Program-made: the position numbers and the translations under genes
Source: Puerhibacterium puerhi
GTDB taxonomy: Bacteria; Actinomycetota; Actinomycetes; Actinomycetales; Cellulomonadaceae
Reading direction: 5' to 3'
DNA length: 64,000 nt
Assembly (NCBI RefSeq): GCF_009846865.1
Contig: NZ_WUWN01000007.1
Location: forward strand, 1 to 64,000
In this document: positions 45,406 through 55,078 of the stretch, piece after piece
How positions within the stretch are numbered: the stretch's first letter is position 1
Layout: the number at the start of each line of letters is the position of its first letter
The notes under the pieces: model-generated
What the model was told of the DNA's origin: nothing
Databases searched by the model: none
What the model saw: the letters and a program-made list of their open reading frames with translations, nothing else

Positions 45406-47646
45406 TCATCGCGGGAGCAGGCGGGCAAGCATTCGCGGGACCGCGGTGATCGCCTTGCCGGCGCGCCATGTTTCGGACGATCGAATTTGCGCAATCTTGG
45501 CGTCGCGTCGCGCGACCTCACGCTCGAGCTCGCGGATCCTCTGCGCGGGGTCATCGTATTCTGTCGTTTGCCTGTCCAAAGCGGGGGTCCGTCGATCGAG
45601 CGCCGCGGCGCGCTTGGCCTCGGCCTGGTAGAGCGCGATGTCCCAGTACGACCCGGTGCCGTGCTCCTGCGAATGGCGGATCATCCCCAAGGTCGCCCGC
45701 TCCTTCGCCTGCGTGAAGAAGTCGAGCGGCTTGTCAGAGATGCCCAGCTCGGGGAACCACTCCGTGACCAGGGTGGCGTAGAAGTCCTCGCGCGCTTCCT
45801 CTGGCAGGTTGTTGAGATGCCAGAGGAGCAGGTGCAGAGCGTAGTTGATGAACTCGCGCTGCAGGGGCGGGTAGATGCCGCTCCGCACCAGTTGCTCCCG
45901 GATCGCCAGGAGCGCGAGATAGGCGTTGTCCGGCGACTTCGCGGTGGAGTTCGAGATCGAGGTGCCCACGTTCCTGCGGTGCGAGATGAGCTCTTCGTCC
46001 AGGATGGTGATCCGGTCGCAGCACAGCAGGGCCGAGTAGACGAAGTATGCGTCGTTCGTCGAGGTCAGCGGCTGGAACCGGAGCCCCGTGTTCTGCAGGT
46101 ACGCGCGCAGGAACAGCTTGTCCCAGGGCCAGCCCACGAAGCTGAAGAACGGGTTGGCGGTGATCGACATGCCCGAGAACGGCCGGGCCTTCGGCAGCTG
46201 CTTGATCTTCACGGCGTGCGCGATGGGGCTCGTCTCCCCCGTCACCGAGTCGAGGTTGCGCGACCGGAACACACAGATGGAGGCCCTGTCCGCCTTCGCC
46301 TTGCCGTAGGCGCGGCCCAGCATGCCCCTGTCGAAGACGTCGTCGGCGTCGAGGAACGCCACGTACTCGCCCTGCGCATGGTCAAGACCGAGGTTGCGCG
46401 CGACTCCCGCGCCCTGGTGCTCCTGCGTCAGCAGGAGCACCCGGTCGTAGGGGTCGGAGTCCGCGAACTCGTGCAGGACCTCCAGCGATCCGTCCGTCGA
46501 GCCGTCGTCGACCAGGATGACCTCGAAGTCGCGCAGAGACTGGTTCCGCAGCGAGGCCAAGCACTCCTTGAGGTGCGGCATGGCGTTGTAGACGGGCATC
46601 ACGACGGACACCTTCACCCGGAAGGCCTCGTACTGGTAGTAGTACTCGTCGGGGTCGCGCATGATCCACCGGACGCGGTTCCACTCCCCGACGCTGAAGG
46701 CCGACTGGATCAGCACGCCCCGCTCGGCATCCTTCTTCAGCACGTCCGACACCATGCGGCAGAACTCGCGCCGCAGCTCTGGCGCGAGCCGCTTCATCGT
46801 GAAGTCGATGTTGTGCCAGCGCTTGAGCCCGTAGACCCCCGTGAAGGTCTCTGCCAGCTCGGGTCGCTCCAGGAGCCACTCGCGGATCCAGTCATACTCC
46901 TGGAGCGCGACGTCCGCCTTGCCCGTCGACTTCACCGAGGAGTTCGGGTTGTCACGGCGGTTCTCGTAGAAGATCTCGTTGATGTACATGACGCGGCGCG
47001 CCTGGCACATCGTCTGGAAGAAGAACCCGTTGTCCTGGTACGACGCGCCCGGCGTCTCGTGGTGCCAGATGTCGTTCTCGAGGAGGAAGTCGCGCCGGTA
47101 GATGCCGCACCAAGTGTTCATCGGGTAGCGGAAGATGGCGAGGCGCTCCGCCGGATCGATGACCTCGCCGTAGGCCGACGCGTCGTTGGCGGCCCGGACG
47201 ATCACCTCGGTGCGCGACTCACCCGTCCCGCGGAACCGCAGGTAGTCCGCCTTGACGATGTCGAGGTCGTGCTCATGCCCCGCCTGCCAGAGCGTCTCGA
47301 ACATCGCCGGACGGACGACGTCATCCGGCTCGAGGATGCCGATGTACTCGCCGGTCGCGTGGCGGAACGCGACGTTCATGGCGACGCCGTAGCCGGCATT
47401 GGCCTGGCTGATGACCCGCAGACGGTCCGCATGCTCGCGCGCGTAGCGCGCGAGGATCTCCGGGCTCGAGTCGGTCGAGCCGTCATCGACGCAGACGATC
47501 TCCAGGTCCGAAAGCGTCTGGTTGATCAGGCTGTCCAGCGCCGCCTCGAGGTACTGCTCGACGTTGAAGACGGGCACCAGGACCGAGACACGGGGCCGAC
47601 CGGTTCCCTGGCCGAGCACGGTCGAGGATTTGATGCTCGTGGTCAT
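45406..47646 (-). CDS. Tandem-domain GT2 glycosyltransferase
   Basis: A 746-residue protein with two GT2 domains. The first (RVSVLVPVFNVEQYLEAALDSLINQTL, CVDDGSTDSSPEIL, GILEPDDVV) covers ~20-330; the second (KVSVVMPVYNAMPHLKECLASL, VDDGSTDGSLEVL, AFLDADDVFD) covers ~345-630. The C-terminal ~70 residues are helical (QRIRELEREVARRDAKIAQI) and are encoded by lower-GC DNA than the rest, marking the right edge of the cassette. A single protein could polymerise an alternating disaccharide. Confidence 0.88.
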   Translation of the reverse strand: MTTSIKSSTVLGQGTGRPRVSVLVPVFNVEQYLEAALDSLINQTLSDLEIVCVDDGSTDSSPEILARYAREHADRLRVISQANAGYGVAMNVAFRHATGEYIGILEPDDVVRPAMFETLWQAGHEHDLDIVKADYLRFRGTGESRTEVIVRAANDASAYGEVIDPAERLAIFRYPMNTWCGIYRRDFLLENDIWHHETPGASYQDNGFFFQTMCQARRVMYINEIFYENRRDNPNSSVKSTGKADVALQEYDWIREWLLERPELAETFTGVYGLKRWHNIDFTMKRLAPELRREFCRMVSDVLKKDAERGVLIQSAFSVGEWNRVRWIMRDPDEYYYQYEAFRVKVSVVMPVYNAMPHLKECLASLRNQSLRDFEVILVDDGSTDGSLEVLHEFADSDPYDRVLLLTQEHQGAGVARNLGLDHAQGEYVAFLDADDVFDRGMLGRAYGKAKADRASICVFRSRNLDSVTGETSPIAHAVKIKQLPKARPFSGMSITANPFFSFVGWPWDKLFLRAYLQNTGLRFQPLTSTNDAYFVYSALLCCDRITILDEELISHRRNVGTSISNSTAKSPDNAYLALLAIREQLVRSGIYPPLQREFINYALHLLLWHLNNLPEEAREDFYATLVTEWFPELGISDKPLDFFTQAKERATLGMIRHSQEHGTGSYWDIALYQAEAKRAAALDRRTPALDRQTTEYDDPAQRIRELEREVARRDAKIAQIRSSETWRAGKAITAVPRMLARLLPR

Positions 47647-47708
47647 TGCGCTTGAGTTCCTATCGGTGCGGTGCTGTGAGACAAGTCGTCGAAGGATCGG
47701 TAGCGGTG

Positions 47709-49154
47709 CTAGTGAGGGCTCAGCGGTCGGGACGTCACTATCGCGCGCGCCACACTGGATGCGCCCTGGGCAACTCTGCGTTCACGGATGGCCGCGCGTA
47801 CCTCTTCGGCGCGTCGCCCTGCTGCCATCTCAGCCACGGCTCGCGCCGCGTCGTCCACGCCGTCTGCAACGAGGCCGAGCTGGGCCTCGGCGACTGCCCG
47901 AGCGCGCCGACCTTGGTCGTCGTTCAGCGTCGTTGCGCTGGGGAGGTAGACGCCCGGCGTGCCGGTGTGGAGGTTCTCGTGCACGGAGTTGTACCCGGCG
48001 CCGGTCACCGTGAAGTCCCATGCCGCAGCGAAGTCCACCAGGGGGAACTGGGCGGCGATCGTGACCGTGTCGTACCTCGCGGACTCGGGTAGCAGCGGCG
48101 ATCTGACGACAACCGGCACCAGGTCACTCGTGCGCCGGATACCGTCCACCACTGCAGCGGTCGCCGATCCGTCTCCGTTGCCCCCGGACAGCTGGACCAG
48201 CGCATACCGGCGCTCAGGGTCCAACCCGAGGGCAGCGATCGCCTTGGCGCGAGGCATCGGGGTTGAAGGCGCCAGGGAGACCGGGGCTGTCCACACCGCC
48301 TCGCGGAAGATCTCCGGCGCTGTCGACTCATCCTCCGCAATGTCCCTGGGAGTCACCACGCTGGTCACGTGCTCGCGCCAGTCCGTGACCTGACTCAGAT
48401 CGGTTCCCTCACGCCACAGACCTCGGCGTAGCCAGATCAGCGGCAGGTCGGCAATCTCCGCCACATCGGTCAACGAGGAGAAGACCCACGTTCCGTCGAA
48501 CACGATCGCGTCAGCCGGATTCTCGGAGAGCTCCTGCAAGAGCTTCCGCGTGAACTGTCGACGCCAGTGGTCCAGCCCGCGCGCGGTCGCGCGCTGGCTC
48601 GGGAAGTACTCGACGTCGTACCCCGCGGCCGCCACGGTGGACGCCGCCGTGGAAAGGGTCAGGATGCGGCCGGTGAGCAGGCCTTGAGAGTGCCTGAGCA
48701 CGGCGGCGCAGCGGGCGATGTGGCCCATGCCGCCGCCGTTGCTCGTCACGAACAGGACGCGCGGTGGCGTCCCGTCGGCGGGGATCGGGGCCTCGCGCGG
48801 CCGGAACCACGCCAGGCCTGCCGTCGTCGCAGCGACCTCACGGCTCACCTGCTCGATCCGCGCGAGCGAGCGCTCCTGGTGGTACTCGTGCCGCGACGCC
48901 TTCGCGCGGGTCTCGTGCACCGCCGCCTCGACCTCACCGATCCGGCGTCGTAGCCGCGCCTCGCTGCGCGCGACGGCCCAGCGGCTCGCGATCCCCGCGA
49001 CGAGCCCGACCGACACCAGGAGGCCGAGCACGCCGGCAAGGACCAGCCACGCGCTGTCCCGGGACACCGCGAGCGCGACGACAGCGGCGGACGCGACAGC
49101 AACGAGGGCCGTCCCGGCGAGAACGAGCGCCCGGCGATGGGATCCCAGGTTCAA
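47709..49154 (-). CDS. Membrane-anchored MurG/GT28-like glycosyltransferase
   Basis: A 481-residue protein. Two N-terminal membrane helices (~11-30 and ~34-55) and a short coiled coil (~65-110) precede a GT-B domain with a glycine-rich loop FVTSNGGGMGHIARCAAVL and a C-terminal FTVTGAGYNSVHENLHTGTPGVYLPS, like the donor-binding region of GT28. The TTG at 49154 overlaps the wecC stop as TTGA and has GAGGA about eight bases upstream. Confidence 0.78.
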   Translation of the reverse strand: MNLGSHRRALVLAGTALVAVASAAVVALAVSRDSAWLVLAGVLGLLVSVGLVAGIASRWAVARSEARLRRRIGEVEAAVHETRAKASRHEYHQERSLARIEQVSREVAATTAGLAWFRPREAPIPADGTPPRVLFVTSNGGGMGHIARCAAVLRHSQGLLTGRILTLSTAASTVAAAGYDVEYFPSQRATARGLDHWRRQFTRKLLQELSENPADAIVFDGTWVFSSLTDVAEIADLPLIWLRRGLWREGTDLSQVTDWREHVTSVVTPRDIAEDESTAPEIFREAVWTAPVSLAPSTPMPRAKAIAALGLDPERRYALVQLSGGNGDGSATAAVVDGIRRTSDLVPVVVRSPLLPESARYDTVTIAAQFPLVDFAAAWDFTVTGAGYNSVHENLHTGTPGVYLPSATTLNDDQGRRARAVAEAQLGLVADGVDDAARAVAEMAAGRRAEEVRAAIRERRVAQGASSVARAIVTSRPLSPH

Positions 49155-50389
49155 CGGAGCATTCCTCGCGTGTCCACGACGGTGCCGGGGACGCCCTTCA
49201 GGTCCGCGTCGTCGAAGGCGTCATGGTTTACCAGCACAGCGACCACATCTGCCTTCAGCGCCTCGTCGACACTCACGAGCTCGACGTTCCCGTGGCGCGC
49301 GAGCTGCTCGGGCAGGGTCTCCACGTGCGGCTCGACCACCGCGATGCGGGCGTCGGGAGCCGTGCGGGCGAGGCGGTCCACGATCTCCACCGCCGGCGAC
49401 TCGCGCAGGTCGTCGATGTTGGCCTTGAACGACAGACCGAGCGCCGCGATCGTCGGTGCCCGGACGTCCCGCACGGCGTCGAGCACCTTCTCCACGACCC
49501 ATTCCGGCTTGCCGTCGTTGACCTCGCGCGCCGTGCGGATGAGGCGCGACTGCTCGGGGTCGGCGTCCACGATGAACCACGGGTCCACCGCGATGCAGTG
49601 GCCGCCCACGCCCGGGCCCGGCTGCAGGATGTTGACGCGCGGGTGGTGGTTGGCGAGCCGGATCAGCTCCCACACGTCGATCTCGAGCTTGTCGGCGATC
49701 AGTGACAGCTCGTTGGCGAACGCGATGTTGACGTCGCGGTAGGCGTTCTCCACCAGCTTCGTCATCTCGGCCGTCTTGGCGTCCGTGAGCACGATCTCGC
49801 CCTGGCAGAACGTCGCGTAGAGCTTGCGCGCCCGCTCGGCAGCCTCGGGGGTGAGCCCGCCCACCACGCGGTCGTTGGTGACGAGCTCGATCATGACGCG
49901 CCCGGGCAGCACGCGCTCCGGGCAGTGCGCGAAGTGCAGCACGGGGCGGCCGTCGCTGCCGTCCAGGCTGAGGTCGGGGCGCAGGTCGAGGATCCGCCGC
50001 GCCATCTTCTCGGTGGCGCCGGGCGGCGACGTCGACTCGAGGATGAGCAGCTCGCCCCCGCTGAGCTGCGGGGCCACCGACTCGGCCGCGGCCATGATGT
50101 ACGACAGGTCGGGCTCGTGGTTCCCGGTGAACGGCGTGGGGACCGCGATGATGAAGGCGTCCGCCGGCTCCGGCGTCGTCGCTGCCCGCAGCGTGCCCTT
50201 CTTCACCGCGCCGGCCACGTACGTGGCCAGGTCGGGCTCGACGAACGGCACGTCGCCGTTGTTCACCGCGTCGACGGTCCGCGGGTCGACGTCGACGCCG
50301 ACCACCTTGATGTCGGTCGACGCCAGCACGGCGGCGGTCGGCAGCCCGATGTACCCGAGGCCGATCACCCCGACGGTACTGAGATCCAT
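49151..50389 (-). CDS. wecC: UDP-N-acetyl-D-mannosamine dehydrogenase
   Basis: A 412-residue enzyme oxidising UDP-ManNAc to UDP-ManNAcA. Rossmann motif VGVIGLGYIGLPTAAVLA; TKLVENAYRDVNIAFANEL and GPGVGGHCIAVDPWF, with the catalytic cysteine, are typical of WecC rather than Ugd. Start ATG 50389. Together with wecB it implies an N-acetylmannosaminuronate residue in the polymer, as in teichuronic acids. Confidence 0.93.
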   Translation of the reverse strand: MDLSTVGVIGLGYIGLPTAAVLASTDIKVVGVDVDPRTVDAVNNGDVPFVEPDLATYVAGAVKKGTLRAATTPEPADAFIIAVPTPFTGNHEPDLSYIMAAAESVAPQLSGGELLILESTSPPGATEKMARRILDLRPDLSLDGSDGRPVLHFAHCPERVLPGRVMIELVTNDRVVGGLTPEAAERARKLYATFCQGEIVLTDAKTAEMTKLVENAYRDVNIAFANELSLIADKLEIDVWELIRLANHHPRVNILQPGPGVGGHCIAVDPWFIVDADPEQSRLIRTAREVNDGKPEWVVEKVLDAVRDVRAPTIAALGLSFKANIDDLRESPAVEIVDRLARTAPDARIAVVEPHVETLPEQLARHGNVELVSVDEALKADVVAVLVNHDAFDDADLKGVPGTVVDTRGMLR

Positions 50390-50405
50390 ACTCGTTTTCC
50401 CCTGC

Positions 50406-52277
50406 TCAGAAGACGACGTGCTCGTCGGCACGTCCGTAGAACTGCACCTCACCGCTGGCCAGCAGCTCGGCGTCGGTCACGCTCCACGTGTGCTGCCGCT
50501 GCCCGGTGCGCACCTGGACGAAGTTGAAGCGATCGGCGGAGTACACGCGCACCCCTGCCTCGACCGCCGCGGCGAGGAACCCCGTGTCCTCGCCCGCGGG
50601 CAGCTCTGTAAACCGCACCTCGCGCGCGACGTCGCGACGCGCCACGATCGTGGGCCCCATGACGCGGTCGGTGAACCGGTGCTCGCGGTCGGCGAACCGC
50701 AGCAGCGTGGCGTCCAGGCTCTCGAGGTACATGTAGTGCGCCTGCTTGCCCACGACCGGCGCGCCGCTGTACGCCATGGCGTCGAGCTGGTCGGACAGGT
50801 ACAGCGGTCCGTACACGTCGTCGTCGTCCATCTTGGCGACCACGTCGCCGCCGGCGGCGTCCACGAGACGGTTGAGGCATGCGCCGAGCGGCACGCCTGC
50901 GTCGGCACGCAGCAGCACCAGGTCCTCGACCCCGGCCTCCTTGGCGCGCACCCGCAGGTCCGCCTCGTCGTCCTCGAACCCGTGCGTCAGCAGCGCCAGC
51001 TGCACCGCCACGTCCCGCTGCGCGCCCACGGTACGCAGCACGTCGTCCAGCCGGTGCGGGCGGTTGGTGGACACCAGCGCCGTGACCGACGGCCGCGGCA
51101 CCTGCGGCGCGGCGGCCAGGCCGACGTCGTGCAGCACCCGCTGCGCACGGGCGCCGTAGGTGTGCTCGCGCCAGATGCGCCGCTGGCCCCGGTGCACCGC
51201 GCGGTCGCGCAGCTCGGGCGAGCGCACGAGCGCGCGGATGGTGCTGGCGGCCTCCTCGCGGGTGGCCACGGAGAACACCTCGTCCGGCGGGAAGAACTCC
51301 CCCGTCGCCGCGCTCGGCGTCGTCACCACCGGGGTGCCGCAGGCGGTGATCTCGAAGATGCGCCGCGCGCACATGCTCGGCGAGTCCACCACGGAGTTCA
51401 CGTTGAGGAACACCTTGTAGTCGCGGTAGGCGGCGAGCATGCGGTCGTATCCCAGCGAGCCGACCACGCGGGACGCGAACGGCTCGGGGAACTCGTACTG
51501 GTCGCCCTGGCCGGCGAACCGGGAGAAGATCTCCAGCCCGTGCTCCATGCGGGGCGAGACGTCCATCGCGGCGCCAAGCAGCAGCTCCATCTGCGCCCGC
51601 CGCTCGGGGTACTTGTGCGCGAACCAGGTGCCGGCGAACGCGACGTCACCGCTGCGCTCGTGCCCGTGTGCGCGCACCGGGCTGTGGATGGCCGGCTGGG
51701 CGCCGAACGGCAGCACGCCCACGCGGTCGTGCCCCAGCCGCTCGCGGTAGGCGGGCACCACCGTGGTGTCCGTGGTGTAGACCCGGTCGAACAGCCTGGC
51801 GGTGTCGAGGAAGTCCTCGAAGTGCGCGGGGTCCTCCTTGTTCCAGAAGGCCGTGGGGACGCCGCGATCGCGGCACGCGGCGAGCATCTCCACCAGCGCC
51901 GGCCGTGGCGCCGTCGGGCCGGTGAGGTGGTACTGCCAGGCGCCGCCGTTGCCCTTCCAGGCCGACTCCACGAACACGAGGTCCAGGCCCTCGAGCTGCT
52001 CGGGCCACGCCGACGGCTTCAGCAGCACCTGCTGCCACTCGTAGCCGAAGGCGAGCCGGGAGAACTCGTCGAGGATCACGCCCACGCGCAGGGGGCGGGC
52101 GGGCTCGCGCTCGGGGACCGGCCACGGCTCGTAGACCGGCGCGCCGTCCGCCGTGCGGTGCGGGGTGCGCTGCGGGCCGAGGATGCGCCGCCGGCGCAGG
52201 TGGGTGCGCAGCTGGGACAGGCCGCCGGTGCGCAGGTGCCACAGCGCTGTGCGTGCAGCGCGCAGCTTGCTGGTCAC
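50406..52277 (-). CDS. CgeB-like glycosyltransferase fused to a GT2 domain
   Basis: A 623-residue protein. Residues ~65-400 resemble the CgeB/DUF3880-glycosyltransferase group (LRVGVILDEFSRLAFGYEWQQVLL, FAGTWFAHKYPERRAQME, SPSMCARRIFEITACGTPVVTTPS). Residues ~405-620 are GT2-like (PSVTALVSTNRPHRLDDVLRTV, VVAKMDDDDVYGPLYL). Start is GTG 52277. High GC: it belongs to the chromosome-like right part of the locus. Confidence 0.85.
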   Translation of the reverse strand: MTSKLRAARTALWHLRTGGLSQLRTHLRRRRILGPQRTPHRTADGAPVYEPWPVPEREPARPLRVGVILDEFSRLAFGYEWQQVLLKPSAWPEQLEGLDLVFVESAWKGNGGAWQYHLTGPTAPRPALVEMLAACRDRGVPTAFWNKEDPAHFEDFLDTARLFDRVYTTDTTVVPAYRERLGHDRVGVLPFGAQPAIHSPVRAHGHERSGDVAFAGTWFAHKYPERRAQMELLLGAAMDVSPRMEHGLEIFSRFAGQGDQYEFPEPFASRVVGSLGYDRMLAAYRDYKVFLNVNSVVDSPSMCARRIFEITACGTPVVTTPSAATGEFFPPDEVFSVATREEAASTIRALVRSPELRDRAVHRGQRRIWREHTYGARAQRVLHDVGLAAAPQVPRPSVTALVSTNRPHRLDDVLRTVGAQRDVAVQLALLTHGFEDDEADLRVRAKEAGVEDLVLLRADAGVPLGACLNRLVDAAGGDVVAKMDDDDVYGPLYLSDQLDAMAYSGAPVVGKQAHYMYLESLDATLLRFADREHRFTDRVMGPTIVARRDVAREVRFTELPAGEDTGFLAAAVEAGVRVYSADRFNFVQVRTGQRQHTWSVTDAELLASGEVQFYGRADEHVVF

Positions 52278-52491
52278 CGCTCTCCCCCCCTGCCGCTGCT
52301 CCTCAGCGTCCGGTCGTGTGCTGGTGGTCCGAGCCCCGGCACGCGCGCCAGCGGGTGCGTGGGGGCCGGGTTGATGATAGGTGCCTCAGGTGACGTGCTC
52401 GGACCGTCCGCCGCTCCCTCGGTCCTCGCCGCGGGTTTTCACCCGCTGAGCGCCAGGTGAGTTCTTCCTGGTTGTCGCGTTCGTCCCAGAA

Positions 52492-52530
52492 CGACGGCGG
52501 CCGGCCCGCGAGGAGGGCCGGCCGCCGTCG
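52492..52530 (-). terminator. Strong hairpin terminator after the NCS2 permease gene
   Basis: A perfect 16-bp stem (CGACGGCGGCCGGCCC and its complement) with a 7-base loop, 26 bases after the permease stop. It also separates the permease gene from the start of the polysaccharide locus transcript. The flanking 52278-52491 contains no gene that I can support. Confidence 0.8.
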
Positions 52531-52555
52531 ACGTAGGTCAGACGCCCGACGTGCG

Positions 52556-54007
52556 TCAGACCCCGAGCGCCGCCCGGATCGGGCCGAGCGTGAAGTACAC
52601 GACGAACATCAGCGCGGAGAACCACATCAGCGGGTGGATCTCGCGGGCCTTGCCCTGCGCCAGGCGCACCACCACGTAGGCGATGAAGCCCGCGCCGATG
52701 CCGTCGGAGATCGAGTAGGTGAACGGCATGAGCGCGATCGTGAGGAACGCCGGGATGGCGATGTCGAGCTTCTTCCAGTCGATGCCCGCGACCTGGGTCA
52801 TCATCAGGAAGCCCACGAACACCAGGGCCGGGGCCGCGGCCTCGTAGGGCACCAGGGCCACCAGCGGCGACAGGAACGTGGCCAGCAGGAACGCCACGCC
52901 CGTGACCACGGACGCCAGGCCGGTGCGCGCGCCCTCGCCGACGCCCGACGTCGACTCGACGTACGCGGTGTTCGAGGACACCGAGCCCATGCCGCCCGCG
53001 GCCGCGGCGAGCGAGTCGATGATGAGGATCTGCTTGGACTTCGGCGGGTTGCCCTCCGCGTCGAGCAGACGGGCCTCGGCGCCGACGGCCACCATGGTGC
53101 CCATCGTGTCGAAGAAGTCGGCCAGCAGCAGCGAGAACACCAGCAGGATCACGGTGACCACGCCGATGTTCTCGAACGAGCCGAGCAGCGAGAAGTGGCC
53201 CAGCAGCCCGAAGTCGGGCACGTCGACGACGCCGGTGAAGGTGGGCGCCGAGTTGAAGCCGGTCGGGTTGTCCTCGGAGCGGGCGCCGATGTGCAGCGTG
53301 TTCTCGAGGATCACCGCGAGCACCGTGGCCGCGAGGATCGCGATGAGCAGCGCGCCCTTGACCTTGCGCACCCACAGCACGATGGCCAGCACCAGGCCGA
53401 CCACGAACACGACGATCGGCCACGAGCCGAGGTTGCCCAGGCTCAGGATCGTGGAGCCCTCGCCGCTGACGAAGCCCGCGTTGGTCAGGCCGATGAGCGT
53501 GATGAACAGGCCGATGCCCACGCCGATCGCCGTCTTGAGCTCCACCGGCACGGCCCGGAAGACCGCCTCGCGGAACCCGGTGAGCACCAGCAGCAGGATG
53601 ATCAGGCCCTCGATGACCACCAGGCCCATCGCGTCGGCCCAGGTGACGTCCGGCAGGCCGGCGATCGAGAACGCGACGACGGCGTTGAGGCCGAGGCCGG
53701 CCGCGAGCGCGAGCGGGTAGTTGGCCACCACGCCCATGAGGATCGTCATGACGCCGGCGACCAGCGCCGTGCAGGCGGCGATCATGCCGAGGTTCGGCCC
53801 GTCGCCGCCGCCGAGGAACTGCCCGGTGCCGTCCGGGACGGTGCCGATGATCAGCGGGTTCAGCACGACGATGTACGCCATCGCGAAGAACGTCACCAGG
53901 CCGCCGCGGATCTCTGTGGCGACCGTCGAGCCCCGCTCGGTGATCTTGAAGTAGCGGTCGATCGCGCTCAGACGGGCAGGCGTCGGCGCGGCGGTCTTGT
54001 TGGGCAT
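52556..54007 (-). CDS. NCS2 (AzgA-type) purine permease
   Basis: A 483-residue polytopic transporter. AIDRYFKITERGSTVATEIRGGLVTFFAMAYIVVLNP is the AzgA N-terminal signature; NAVVAFSIAG, LLADFFDTMGTMVAVG and SVSSNTAYVESTSGVGEGARTGL are conserved in adenine/hypoxanthine/guanine permeases. Start ATG 54007 opens the conserved region; the longer frame upstream is a shadow. It takes up purine bases and is unrelated to the polysaccharide locus. Confidence 0.93.
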   Translation of the reverse strand: MPNKTAAPTPARLSAIDRYFKITERGSTVATEIRGGLVTFFAMAYIVVLNPLIIGTVPDGTGQFLGGGDGPNLGMIAACTALVAGVMTILMGVVANYPLALAAGLGLNAVVAFSIAGLPDVTWADAMGLVVIEGLIILLLVLTGFREAVFRAVPVELKTAIGVGIGLFITLIGLTNAGFVSGEGSTILSLGNLGSWPIVVFVVGLVLAIVLWVRKVKGALLIAILAATVLAVILENTLHIGARSEDNPTGFNSAPTFTGVVDVPDFGLLGHFSLLGSFENIGVVTVILLVFSLLLADFFDTMGTMVAVGAEARLLDAEGNPPKSKQILIIDSLAAAAGGMGSVSSNTAYVESTSGVGEGARTGLASVVTGVAFLLATFLSPLVALVPYEAAAPALVFVGFLMMTQVAGIDWKKLDIAIPAFLTIALMPFTYSISDGIGAGFIAYVVVRLAQGKAREIHPLMWFSALMFVVYFTLGPIRAALGV

Positions 54008-54110
54008 GGGTCCAATTTTGCCAGGCGTCACGGGGTCCTCGGGGCCGCGGCAGGCCCGCTTAACACGGCGTTCACCGACGGGGCAGCGGGCCCGCTCGTA
54101 GACTGGCGCC

Positions 54111-54368
54111 GTGCCGTCCCTGGTCGATCTGCTGCTGCACCCCGAGCAGCGCCGCCCGAGCCCGCCGCCGCTGAGGGTGGACCTGCGCCGCGTGATGCTC
54201 GCGGGCATCGCGGCCTGGGCGGTCGCGCTGGTCGTGGCGCTGGCGCTGCTGGCCGCGGGCGTCCAGGACGCCGAGGGCGTCGCCGTCTGCGCCGCCGGCC
54301 TCGCGCTCGGCGGGCTGGGTCTGCTCTGGGAGCGGCGCAACCGCCGCCGCTACCGCGGCGAGGACTGA
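54111..54368 (+). CDS. DUF2530 domain-containing small membrane protein
   Basis: An 85-residue protein with two membrane helices (VMLAGIAAWAVALVVALALLAAG and VAVCAAGLALGGLGLLW) and a basic C-terminus (ERRNRRRYRG). This is the DUF2530 architecture, a widespread actinobacterial family of unknown function. A TAGACT box ends six bases before GTG 54111, predicting a leaderless transcript. Confidence 0.85.
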   Translation: MPSLVDLLLHPEQRRPSPPPLRVDLRRVMLAGIAAWAVALVVALALLAAGVQDAEGVAVCAAGLALGGLGLLWERRNRRRYRGED

Positions 54369-54379
54369 GGAGCCCTCCC

Positions 54380-54949
54380 GTGGCCGCCGGCCCCTCCCCC
54401 GCCCCGCACACCCCCGCTGCGCGGCTGGCCGAGCTGCGGCGCACGGGCGCCACCACCCCGGCGGCGCTCGCCTTCTACGACTCCCTGGCGCCGGTGACGC
54501 TGGAGCAGCTGCGCGGCACCTGGCGCGGCGAGGACCTGCGCACCGACCACCCGCTCGACGGCGTCCTGGGCCGGCTCGGCTGGTACGGCAAGCGGTTCGA
54601 CGGCGAGGACGCCCACCCCCTGCTCTTCGAGGACGGCACCGGCGGCGTGGTGGCGATCGACCCGCGGTACGTGCCGCTCACCGTGGTGCGGCGCTGGCCG
54701 CGGGTGCTGGGCCATCCTGCCGCGGTGCGGGCGTTCCGGGCGCTGCTGCCGCTGCTGCGCGCGCGCCGCCCGAAGGCCCGCCTGGTGATGGCGGAGTACC
54801 GCAGCGTCGCGACGGCGACGATGGTCTACGACCGCCTGCCCGTCTTCGACGCCTTCCGCTGGGTCGACGACCGCACCGTGCTGGGCGCGATGTGGATGCG
54901 CGGGATGCCGGGGACGTACTTCTTCGTGCTGCGCCGCGCGGACGCCTGA
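54380..54949 (+). CDS. DUF4334 (GXWXG) domain-containing protein
   Basis: A 189-residue soluble protein. The N-terminal GXWXG motif is present as LRGTWRGEDL and the C-terminal DUF4334 part as YRSVATATMVYDRLPVFDAFRWVDD and FFVLRR. Function unknown. Start GTG 54380 has GAGGAG nine bases upstream and lies 11 bases after the DUF2530 stop, so the two are probably co-transcribed. Confidence 0.85.
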   Translation: MAAGPSPAPHTPAARLAELRRTGATTPAALAFYDSLAPVTLEQLRGTWRGEDLRTDHPLDGVLGRLGWYGKRFDGEDAHPLLFEDGTGGVVAIDPRYVPLTVVRRWPRVLGHPAAVRAFRALLPLLRARRPKARLVMAEYRSVATATMVYDRLPVFDAFRWVDDRTVLGAMWMRGMPGTYFFVLRRADA

Positions 54950-54955
54950 CCCCGC

Positions 54956-55019
54956 CGTTGCGGGTCCCTGGCGGTCCGAGCAAGGCCCCTCTGTCTCGGA
55001 CCGCCAGGGACCCGGAACG
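54956..55019. repeat. Palindromic element copy D
   Basis: A 64-bp inverted repeat starting 6 bases after the DUF4334 stop, between convergent genes. The outer 20-bp arms match copies A-C; the inner left arm is altered (CAAGG where others have ACAGA), so the top of the hairpin no longer pairs. Confidence 0.85.
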
Positions 55020-55078
55020 GTGCGGGGCGCGCCGACGGCGGCGCCGGGGCGTCAGTGCCCTCAGCGCCGCCCGTGCTC

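Noticed and set aside
54028-54456. 142-codon minus-strand frame opposite DUF2530/DUF4334
   Set aside because: Arg/Pro/Gly-rich shadow; the plus-strand genes have recognisable families and start signals.
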